NCBI GenBank assembly: GCA_965216135.1
Contig: CBDCFL010000022.1
Span: forward strand, 186,001 to 250,000
Direction: 5' to 3'
DNA from: CBDCFL01 sp965216135
Lineage (GTDB): Bacteria > Pseudomonadota > Alphaproteobacteria > Rhodobacterales > Rhodobacteraceae
Length of the DNA: 64,000 nucleotides
Part shown: positions 50,113-58,222 of the stretch, piece by piece
Layout of the letters: each line of letters opens with the position of its first letter
How positions within the stretch are numbered: position 1 is the first letter of the stretch
Notes under the pieces: model-generated
What the model saw: only the letters and a program-made list of their open reading frames with translations
What the model was told of the DNA's origin: nothing
Databases searched by the model: none
Translations under genes and position numbers: made by a program

Positions 50113-52017
50113 ATGACCAGAATTCAACCAACCAAACGGGCAACCGCAGTCGCAACTGGTGCAATCAAGACCAGCCCGTTACTTGCAGGTGCCGCGGCAC
50201 TGGCCCTTGGCGCGATCTGGGCGGTGACGGCTGATGCGCAGGATACAACCTCCAGCCACGGGTTCACCTTTCTCGGCACATTGAAATACCCCGCCGATTT
50301 CACCCAGCTCGACTATGTCAACGCCGATGCGCCCAAGGGCGGCGAAATGGCGGTCTGGACGCAGGGCACTTTTGACAGCTTCAACCCCTATGCACGCAAG
50401 GGCGTGTCGGGCTGGGGCGCATCACTTGGTGTTGAGCGGGTGATGAGTGGCACCCATGACGAGATCGACGACAGTTATTGCTTCTTGTGCGAGACGCTGG
50501 AATATCCCGCCGACCATTCCTGGGTCATTTTTAATATGCGGCCCGAAGCGGCCTTTTCTGACGGCTCGCCGCTGACTGCGCATGATGTGGCCTTCACCCA
50601 TGATCTGTTCATGGAACAAGGGCTTGAGAGTTTTCGCGCCGGTGTCGGCCGGATCGTTTCAGGCGTCGAGGCGCTGAGCGATTCACAAGTGAAATTCACC
50701 TTTGTCGAAGACAGCCCGCGACGTGACCGGATCGGTCAGGCAGGTTCGACACCGGTGCTTTCGAAAGCGTGGTTTGAAGAAACCGGCGCACGCCTTGACG
50801 AAGGCAGCCTCGATATTCTGCTGACATCCGGGCCCTATGTTCTCGACAGTTTTGAGATCAACGAGCAGGTTATTTTTAAGCTCAATCCCGATTATTGGGG
50901 CCGTGACCTGCCGATCAATGTCGGTCGCAACAACTTCGAGACCCTGCGCGCCGAATATTTTGGCGATTCATCCGCCGCCTTTGAGGGCTTCAAAGCTGGT
51001 GAATACACATTTCGCATCGAAAATTCGTCCAAGGAATGGGCGACTTCTTATGACTTCCCTGCGCTGAACGACGGCCACATCATCAAAGCCGAGCTGGCCG
51101 ACGGGACAATGGCCAGTGGTCAGGCGTTCATCTTCAATCTGCGCCGCCCGCAGTTTGAGGACATCCGCGTGCGCGAAGCCGTCAGCCTGATGTTCAATTT
51201 CGAATGGTCCAACGAGTCGCTGTTCTTTGGGCTTTATGAGCGGATCAACTCCTTTGCCGAAAACTCTTATCTCGAGGCAACCGGCCTGCCGAGCGCCGAA
51301 GAGCTGGAATATCTCGACCCGATTGCCGATCTGCTGCGCGCCGGCGTGATCGATGGCGAGCCGGTGATGGGACCGCCGTCTGGCACCAACCAGTTTGACC
51401 GCTCCAATGCGCGCCTTGCTTCGGCGCTGCTGGACGAAGCTGGCTGGCTGGTTGGCGACGACGGAATGCGGCGCAACGCCGAAGGAGTAACTCTGCGCGT
51501 CGAGATACTTGAACGCAGCCCCGCTTTTGACAGGATTATCAATCCTTTCGTTGATAATCTTAAATCAATTGGCATCGACGCCAATCTCAATCGCGTCGAT
51601 CCGGCCCAGTGGATCGACCGGCGCTATTCGTTTGACTATGATATGGTCACCGGCTCGCTGGCGACCGGGTATGAACCCGGCTCCGGTCTGGCCCAGCGGT
51701 TTGGTTCCGAAGAGGCCGATGTTTCGGTGTTCAACGCCATGGGCCTGAAAAGCCCCGCCGTTGACGCGCTGATCGAGGTGATCCGCAATATCGAAAGCCA
51801 GGAAGATCTGGTGCCTGCGGTCCAGGCGCTCGACCGCGTGCTGCGCGCCGAGCGCTTCGTCGTGCCGCAATGGTTCAAGGATGTTCACACGGTCGCCTAT
51901 TTTGACATGTTTGAATATCCGGAACCACTGCCGCCGTACGGCCTTGGCGAGATGGATTTCTGGTGGTTCAACCCGGAAAAACACGAAGCACTCAAAGCTG
52001 CCGGAGCGCTTCGCTAG
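50113..52017 (+). CDS. yejA: Peptide ABC transporter substrate-binding protein, YejA type
   Basis: From ATG 50113 the protein has 634 residues; GGAGGA lies 9 bp upstream. A long signal region ends near WAVTADAQ. FTFLGTLKYPADFTQLDYVNADAPKGG and WTQGTFDSFNPYARKG are the YejA-type start, and a typical extracellular solute-binding 5 domain follows. It binds oligopeptides, and relatives import microcin C. The four genes yejABEF follow each other with overlaps, forming one operon. Confidence 0.93.
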   Translation: MTRIQPTKRATAVATGAIKTSPLLAGAAALALGAIWAVTADAQDTTSSHGFTFLGTLKYPADFTQLDYVNADAPKGGEMAVWTQGTFDSFNPYARKGVSGWGASLGVERVMSGTHDEIDDSYCFLCETLEYPADHSWVIFNMRPEAAFSDGSPLTAHDVAFTHDLFMEQGLESFRAGVGRIVSGVEALSDSQVKFTFVEDSPRRDRIGQAGSTPVLSKAWFEETGARLDEGSLDILLTSGPYVLDSFEINEQVIFKLNPDYWGRDLPINVGRNNFETLRAEYFGDSSAAFEGFKAGEYTFRIENSSKEWATSYDFPALNDGHIIKAELADGTMASGQAFIFNLRRPQFEDIRVREAVSLMFNFEWSNESLFFGLYERINSFAENSYLEATGLPSAEELEYLDPIADLLRAGVIDGEPVMGPPSGTNQFDRSNARLASALLDEAGWLVGDDGMRRNAEGVTLRVEILERSPAFDRIINPFVDNLKSIGIDANLNRVDPAQWIDRRYSFDYDMVTGSLATGYEPGSGLAQRFGSEEADVSVFNAMGLKSPAVDALIEVIRNIESQEDLVPAVQALDRVLRAERFVVPQWFKDVHTVAYFDMFEYPEPLPPYGLGEMDFWWFNPEKHEALKAAGALR

Positions 52018-52036
52018 CTGAAAGGATCCGCCTGGA

Positions 52037-53119
52037 ATGGGCGCCTATATCGTCAGACGGCTGCTGTTGATCATTCCGACCTTGATCGGCGTTATGATCA
52101 TCAACTTCACGCTGACGCAATTCGTGCCTGGCGGGCCGGTCGAGCAGGCCATCGCCCAAGCGCGTGGCCAGGGCGATGTGCTGGCCTCGATCACCGGCAG
52201 CGCGGTTGAAACCGAGTCCAACCTCAGCACCGGTTACGAATATGTGGGCGCGCGCGGGCTGCCGCCCGAATTCATCGAATCGCTGAAAATTCAGTTCGGT
52301 TTCGACAAACCGCCGCTGGAACGGTTCCTCACCATGATGTGGGCCTATATGCGGTTTGATTTCGGCGAGAGTTTTTTCCGCGACACACAGGTGCTCGATC
52401 TGGTCTGGGAACGATTGCCCGTCTCGCTGACACTGGGGCTCTGGTCGACGATCATCGCCTATATCATCTCGATCCCCTTGGGCGTGGCCAAGGCGGTGCG
52501 TGATGGGTCAAGTTTCGATACCTGGACCTCCGCGATCATCATTGTCGGCTATGCCATTCCGGGATTTCTGTTTGCCATCCTGATGTTGGTGCTGTTCGCG
52601 GGCGGGTCGTATTGGCAAATCTTTCCGCTCCGGGGGCTGACCAGCCAGAATTTTGAGGAACTGACCGTGATCGGCAAGGTGCTGGATTATTTCTGGCACA
52701 TCGCACTGCCGGTGCTGGTGCAATCCATCGGTGGCTTTGCGACGCTGACATTGCTGACCAAAAACAGCTTTCTCGACGAGATCAAAAAACAATATGTCAT
52801 CACCGCGCGGGCCAAGGGCCTCACCGAGCGACGCGTGCTCTACGGCCATGTCTTCCGCAACGCCATGCTGATCGTCATCGCGGGTTTTCCGGCGCTGTTT
52901 ATCGGCGTCTTTTTTGGTGGCTCGCTGATCATCGAAACGCTGTTCAGCCTCGACGGGCTGGGCCGGCTTGGATACGAGGCCGCTCTGCAGCGCGATTATC
53001 CGGTGATATTCGGCACGCTGTTTTTCTTCGGGCTGGTCGGGCTCTTCGTCGGGATCATCAGCGATCTGATGTATGTCTTTATCGACCCGCGGATCGACTT
53101 CGAGGTGCGTGAGACATGA
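52037..53119 (+). CDS. yejB: Peptide ABC transporter permease, YejB type
   Basis: The protein has 360 residues with the DppB-like N-terminus YIVRRLLLIIPTLIGVMIINFTLTQFVPGGPVEQAIAQ and an insert typical of YejB before the core. The EAA loop is YVITARAKGLTERRVLYGHVFRNAM. It has about six membrane segments. It lies 19 bp after yejA and overlaps yejE (ATGA). Confidence 0.94.
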   Translation: MGAYIVRRLLLIIPTLIGVMIINFTLTQFVPGGPVEQAIAQARGQGDVLASITGSAVETESNLSTGYEYVGARGLPPEFIESLKIQFGFDKPPLERFLTMMWAYMRFDFGESFFRDTQVLDLVWERLPVSLTLGLWSTIIAYIISIPLGVAKAVRDGSSFDTWTSAIIIVGYAIPGFLFAILMLVLFAGGSYWQIFPLRGLTSQNFEELTVIGKVLDYFWHIALPVLVQSIGGFATLTLLTKNSFLDEIKKQYVITARAKGLTERRVLYGHVFRNAMLIVIAGFPALFIGVFFGGSLIIETLFSLDGLGRLGYEAALQRDYPVIFGTLFFFGLVGLFVGIISDLMYVFIDPRIDFEVRET

Positions 53120-54291
53120 CCGCTCTGCCCGACACCAAGCATCCGGATCAAGCCCCGATCGCCGCACCCGCGGTCAAGAAATCGCGCTTGTCACCGCTCA
53201 ACCAGCGCCGCTGGCGCAACTTCCGCCGCAACCGCCGCGCCTTTTGGTCCTTATGGATTTTCTCGGTCATCTTCACGATCAGCCTCTTTGCCGAGTTTCT
53301 GGCCAATGACAAACCCATACTGGTCAGCTATCGCGGCGAACTTCGGATGCCGATATTCAACTTTTACCCGGAAACCAGCTATGGCGGCGATTTCAAGACC
53401 GAAGCGATCTACCGCGATGCCGAGGTGCAATGCCTGATCAGGTCTGGTGGTCTGCAGGATTGTTTTGACGACCCGGCGGGCATCCTCGCGCAGGCTGAGA
53501 CCGGGGTCGTAAACGGCCAGGATATAGATCAGGGATGGATCATCTGGGCGCCGATCCGGTATTCGTTTGACAGCCATTCAAACCGGCCCGGTACCGCCCC
53601 TGGCCCACCGGATGGCAAGTTCCATCTACTGGGCACCGATGACAGCAAACGCGACGTGCTGGCCCGGGTGATCTACGGCTTCCGCCTGTCGATCCTGTTT
53701 ACCATCATCGTCACTGTCACCACCTCGATCCTTGGCATCATCGCGGGCGCGGTGCAGGGCTTTTTCGGCGGCTGGACCGACCTGATCTTTCAGCGGGCGC
53801 TGGAAATCTGGGGGTCCACGCCATCGCTCTACGTGATCATCATTCTGACCGCGATTTTCGGGCGGTCGTTCTGGCTTTTGGTCTTCGTCGCGATCATATT
53901 CGGCTGGCCGTCGCTGGTCGGCGTGGTACGGGCGGAATTCCTGCGCGCGCGAAATTTTGAATATGTCCGGGCCGCCCGGGCGCTGGGCGTTTCCAACTGG
54001 ACGATCATGTTCCGCCATATGCTGCCTAATGCGATGGTCGCCACGCTGACCATGTTGCCTTTTGTCATCACCGGCACGATTGGCATGTTGGCCGGCCTCG
54101 ATTTCCTCGGCTTCGGCTTGCCTTCTGCCGCGCCGTCATTGGGTGAGCTGACCTTGCAGGCCAAACAGAACCTGCAGGCACCGTGGCTGGGCTTCACCGC
54201 GTTTTTCACCTACGCGATCATGCTCAGCTTGCTGGTCTTCATCTTTGAAGGCGTGCGCGACGCTTTCGACCCGCGAAAGACGTTTCAATGA
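53116..54291 (+). CDS. yejE: Peptide ABC transporter permease, YejE type
   Basis: The protein has 391 residues. A long N-terminal part with a large periplasmic loop (about residues 65-165, including FYPETSYGGDFKTEAIYRDAEVQ) is characteristic of YejE. The permease core has GTDDSKRDVLARVIYGFRLS and the EAA loop YVRAARALGVSNWTIMFRHMLPNAM. It pairs with YejB in the inner membrane. It overlaps yejB and yejF by 4 bp each. Confidence 0.94.
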   Translation: MTALPDTKHPDQAPIAAPAVKKSRLSPLNQRRWRNFRRNRRAFWSLWIFSVIFTISLFAEFLANDKPILVSYRGELRMPIFNFYPETSYGGDFKTEAIYRDAEVQCLIRSGGLQDCFDDPAGILAQAETGVVNGQDIDQGWIIWAPIRYSFDSHSNRPGTAPGPPDGKFHLLGTDDSKRDVLARVIYGFRLSILFTIIVTVTTSILGIIAGAVQGFFGGWTDLIFQRALEIWGSTPSLYVIIILTAIFGRSFWLLVFVAIIFGWPSLVGVVRAEFLRARNFEYVRAARALGVSNWTIMFRHMLPNAMVATLTMLPFVITGTIGMLAGLDFLGFGLPSAAPSLGELTLQAKQNLQAPWLGFTAFFTYAIMLSLLVFIFEGVRDAFDPRKTFQ

Positions 54292-55889
54292 GTGATGTTC
54301 TTGCAGTCACTGATCTGTCGGTCAGCTTCCGGCAGGACGGGCAGGAATTCCCGGCTGTAAGCAATGTCTCATTCAGCGTCGGCCGTGGCGAAACCGTGGC
54401 GCTCGTCGGCGAAAGCGGATCGGGCAAATCCGTGACGGCCCTGTCCACTGTGTCCCTTCTGCCCGAAAGCGCGACGATCACCGGATCGGTCACTTATGAC
54501 GGCCAAGAAATGGTCGGTGCCAGCCCGCGCAAGCTGCGTCAGGTTCGCGGCAACGACATCAGCTTTATCTTTCAGGAACCGATGACCTCGCTGAACCCGC
54601 TTCACACGCTGGAAAAGCAGCTGGCCGAATCCATCGCGCTGCACCAGGGCCTGACCGGGCAGGCGGCGCGCGCGCGCATCGTCGAGCTCCTCAAAGAGGT
54701 CGGCCTCCCCGACCCCCAAGAACGCCTTGCCTCGTACCCCCATCAGCTCTCCGGCGGGCAACGCCAGCGGGTGATGATCGCCATGGCGCTGGCCAACAGC
54801 CCCGATCTTCTGATCGCGGATGAGCCGACGACGGCGCTTGATGTGACGATACAAGCGCAGATCCTTGACCTTCTGGCCGAGCTCAAAGCCTCGGTCGGCA
54901 TGTCGATGCTGTTTATCACCCATGATCTGACCATCGTGCGCCGCATAGCCGACCGGGTCTGCGTGATGCAGGAAGGTGAGATTGTCGAACAGGGGCCGAC
55001 GGCTGAGATTTTTGCCAATCCTACCCACGACTATACGCGCATGTTGCTTAATGCAGGCGCGACCGGCCATCCCGATCCTGTGCCCGAAGGCGCTGAAGAA
55101 GTCGCAAGCGCCGAAGACCTTCGCATTTGGTTTCCCATCGAGCGCGGCCTGTTGAGGCGCGTCGTCGGGCATATCAAAGCCGTCAATGCCGCGAGTTTTA
55201 GCGTGCGTGCGGGCGAGACGGTTGGCATTGTCGGCGAGAGCGGTTCAGGCAAGACCACACTGGCGCTGGCGATGATGCGGCTGATTTCAAGTCAGGGGCC
55301 GGTGGTTTTCATGGGAGCCGACATTCAGGGCTGGAAGAACCGCGATCTCAGACCACTCAGACGCGACATGCAGATCGTTTTTCAGGATCCTTACGGCTCG
55401 CTCAGCCCGCGCATGACCGCCGAAGAGATCATATCCGAAGGGCTGTCGGTTCACGAAGTTGATCCGGACCGTCCGAACCGCGAGATGGTTGCCGAGATTA
55501 TGCAAGAGGTCGGGCTTGTTCCTGGAACCATGCACCGCTATCCGCACGAGTTTTCCGGTGGCCAGCGCCAGCGCATCGCCATAGCCCGCGCCATGATCCT
55601 GCGCCCCAAATTGTTGGTGCTGGACGAGCCAACTTCGGCCCTCGATATGACCGTGCAGGTGCAGATCGTCGAACTTCTGCGCGATCTGCAGAAAAAACAC
55701 AGGCTGGCCTATCTGTTTATCAGCCACGACCTGAAAGTCGTGCGGGCCTTGGCGCACAAGGTCATCGTGATGAAACAGGGCGACATCGTTGAGGCCGGCA
55801 CGGCGGATGAAATATTCGCCGACCCCAAGACCAGCTATACCCGCGAATTGATGGCCGCCGCGTTTGAAGCCGCGACGGCGGCGGAATAA
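54288..55889 (+). CDS. yejF: Peptide ABC transporter duplicated ATPase, YejF type
   Basis: The protein has 533 residues with two fused ABC domains. Domain 1 has Walker A GESGSGKSVT, signature HQLSGGQRQRVMIAMAL and Walker B LLIADEPTTALDV. Domain 2 has GESGSGKTTLA, HEFSGGQRQRIAIARAM and LLVLDEPTSALDM. It drives peptide import by YejBE. The IS630 pair begins 9 bp after its stop codon, leaving the gene whole but perhaps removing its terminator. Confidence 0.96.
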   Translation: MSDVLAVTDLSVSFRQDGQEFPAVSNVSFSVGRGETVALVGESGSGKSVTALSTVSLLPESATITGSVTYDGQEMVGASPRKLRQVRGNDISFIFQEPMTSLNPLHTLEKQLAESIALHQGLTGQAARARIVELLKEVGLPDPQERLASYPHQLSGGQRQRVMIAMALANSPDLLIADEPTTALDVTIQAQILDLLAELKASVGMSMLFITHDLTIVRRIADRVCVMQEGEIVEQGPTAEIFANPTHDYTRMLLNAGATGHPDPVPEGAEEVASAEDLRIWFPIERGLLRRVVGHIKAVNAASFSVRAGETVGIVGESGSGKTTLALAMMRLISSQGPVVFMGADIQGWKNRDLRPLRRDMQIVFQDPYGSLSPRMTAEEIISEGLSVHEVDPDRPNREMVAEIMQEVGLVPGTMHRYPHEFSGGQRQRIAIARAMILRPKLLVLDEPTSALDMTVQVQIVELLRDLQKKHRLAYLFISHDLKVVRALAHKVIVMKQGDIVEAGTADEIFADPKTSYTRELMAAAFEAATAAE

Positions 55890-55897
55890 AGGACTTA

Positions 55898-57059
55898 TAC
55901 CAACGGCATCAATTTCTGACTCTGTGGGGATTCCCAAATCGGTTTTGATCTGATTCAAGGTTGGCAAAGGAGGATCGCCATGCCAGCCAGTGTTCCGCTT
56001 CGTCGCGACTTTGATGCCCGCCACCTTCGTAAACTCGCCAGCCGTTGCAAGGATGCCCGGCAGAGCCGCCGTCTGTTGTCTCTTGCGGCGGTCTACGATG
56101 GCATGCGCCGTGGAGAGGCCGCAAGGATCGGTGGGATGGATCGCCAAACCCTGCGGGACTGGGTTCACCGGTTCAACGAAGAGGGACCGGATGGCCTCAC
56201 CAACCGCAAGGGCGCGGGCCGGACGCGCTACCTGAGCGATGTCCAGATGAAAGAACTTGGCGAGATTGTCGAGACCGGCCCCGATCCGGCGGTGGACGGG
56301 GTTGTCCGCTGGCGGCGGATCGACCTGAAGCGGGTGATCGAGGCGCGCTTTGGCGTCATCTATTCCGAGCGCGGGATATCCAGACTGCTTGGCGAACTGG
56401 GCTTTGCCCATATCAGCGCCCGCCCGCAGCATCCCAGGCAGGATAAGCGGATCATCGAGGCGTTTAAAAAAAACTTCGCCGACACGCTCCAGGTGCATAT
56501 AGCTGACCTGCCAGCGGGAACGCCGGTGGAGATCTGGTTCCAGGACGAAGCACGCCTTGGCCAGAAGAATGGCCTGACGCGCCTGTGGGCGAGAAAGGGC
56601 ACGCGCCCCCGCCAGCCGGCCGATCAGCGCTATCACAACGCCTATCTGTTCGGCGCCATCTGTCCGGCTCACGGCAAGGGGGCGGCGCTCATGCTGCCTT
56701 GGGCGGACGCGCAAGCCATGCAGATGCATCTCGACGAGATCAGCCGCCACGTCGCCCGAAAGGCCCATGCGGTTGTGCTGATGGATCGGGCCGGATGGCA
56801 CACCACCGGCAAACTCAAAGTCCCGAAGAACCTCACCATCATCCTGCTGCCATCGCGCGCTCCGGAACTGAACCCGGTGGAAAATATCTGGCAGTACTTG
56901 CGCGCCAATTGGCTCTCCAACCGCGTGTTCGAAGACTACAATGCCATCGCCGATGCTGGATGCGAAGCTTGGAACAAGCTCATCGCACAGCCCGAAACCA
57001 TCACATCAATCGGAATGCGAAAATGGGCCCATATCGGTCAATGTTAAATGCCGCTGGTA
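55898..57059 (+). mobile_element. IS630 type A, copy 3: intact, 1162 bp
   Basis: Ends TACCAACGGCATC and GCCGCTGGTA, flanked by TTA at 55895-55897 and 57060-57062. The right TTA is also the left flank of type C copy 2. Confidence 0.93.
55980..57047 (+). CDS. IS630-family transposase (type A), intact
   Basis: The protein has 355 residues, the same as the copy at 23322-24389 apart from a few changes (for example GMRRGEA for GMSRGEA and AIADAGCEAWNK for AIVDAGCEAWKK). The A8 run and all DDE motifs are preserved. Likely active. Confidence 0.95.
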   Translation: MPASVPLRRDFDARHLRKLASRCKDARQSRRLLSLAAVYDGMRRGEAARIGGMDRQTLRDWVHRFNEEGPDGLTNRKGAGRTRYLSDVQMKELGEIVETGPDPAVDGVVRWRRIDLKRVIEARFGVIYSERGISRLLGELGFAHISARPQHPRQDKRIIEAFKKNFADTLQVHIADLPAGTPVEIWFQDEARLGQKNGLTRLWARKGTRPRQPADQRYHNAYLFGAICPAHGKGAALMLPWADAQAMQMHLDEISRHVARKAHAVVLMDRAGWHTTGKLKVPKNLTIILLPSRAPELNPVENIWQYLRANWLSNRVFEDYNAIADAGCEAWNKLIAQPETITSIGMRKWAHIGQC

Positions 57060-57062
57060 TTA

Positions 57063-58222
57063 TACCAACGGCCCTAGTCGTTGACCGTTTTGGCCCATTG
57101 TCTGGTAGTGATTGACGTGATTGCGGTTTTGTCGTTTGCAAAGAAGTTCCATGCTTCGCAACACCTGTCGACGATCTGCTCATAATTGTCGAAGACGGAT
57201 ATGGCGAGCTTGTTGGCACGCAGATAAGCCCACACATTTTCCATCGGGTTGAGTTCAGGGGAATAGGGCGGGAGTTTGAGCAGGGTGATGTTGTCGGGTA
57301 CCTCCAGCTCTGCCGAACCGTGCCAGCCAGCGCCATCCAGAATGAGAAGGGCATGTGCGCCCGATGCGACGGTTTTAGCGATCTCGGCGAGATGCGCGCT
57401 CATGGCCTGTGTGTCGGCATGTGGCATGATCAGAGCGGCCGCTTCAGCCCGTTCCGGGCAGACGGTGCCGAAAATGTAGCTCCAGATATAGCGGGTGTCG
57501 CGCGGGGCACGGGGGCGTGTTCCACGCTCGGCCCAGATACGGGTGAGCGTGCCCTGCTGGCCAACCCGCGCTTCATCCTGAAACCATATCTCCAGGGGCT
57601 TGCTGCGGGCTGTTTCCGGCAAGGCTGCTTCTACCTCTGCGGCGAAGTTTTTTTAAAAGCCTCCTGTGCATCCGGGTCGGATTTCGGATGCTGCGGGCGC
57701 ACCGACAGACGCCGAAAGCCCAGGCTTGCCAATTGTTTGCCAACAGTTCGCTCATGCATGGTGACGCCGAAGCGCTCTTCGATCTTGCGTTTCAGATCAA
57801 TGCGCCGCCAGCGCACAACCCCATCGGTTTCGGGGTCGGGACCCGCCCGAACCATTTCCGCCAACTCCTCCTTCTGTGCCGCGCTCAGCAGACAGGGTGG
57901 ATCCGGCGGGCGACGGTTGAACAGGCCCGACACGCCCTCCGCATTGTAACGGTGGGCCCAATCCCGCAGCGTCTGCCGATCCATGCCGCAGTTTTCTGCC
58001 GCCGTCTTGCGGTCAACCCCATCCAGAACCAGGGCAATCGCCAACATCCGTCGCGCCGCTTTCCCATCCCGGCACCGCGCCGCTTCCTGGCGAAGCTCGC
58101 CTGCGGACTTGTCTTTGCGCGTAATCCTTACTGCCATCAAAGCCTCCCTTGCCTTGATGCCACTGAATCAGATCACGCCGCTCGTGGGAATCCCCTTGAG
58201 TCAAATCTGGGGGCCGTTGGTA
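57063..58222 (-). mobile_element. IS630 type C, copy 2, 1160 bp
   Basis: It is almost identical to type C copy 1. The left flank is TTA (57060-57062), but the right flank is TAA (58223-58225), the only IS630 copy in the window with unequal flanks. Confidence 0.92.
57074..58140 (-). CDS. IS630-family transposase (type C), two frames joined by likely -1 frameshift
   Basis: It has the same structure as the copy at 37057-38123: the helix-turn-helix half from 58140 ends EAFKKTSPQR, and the DDE half ends at 57074. The A7 run is at plus-strand 57648-57654. Only one residue differs in the DDE half (GTVCPERAE for GAVCPERAE), so both copies are recent and share the split. Confidence 0.85.

Noticed and set aside
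55287..56801. Minus-strand open frame of about 500 codons spanning yejF and the IS630 copy
   Set aside because: It is antisense to two well-supported genes and crosses an insertion junction, so it cannot be an old gene.
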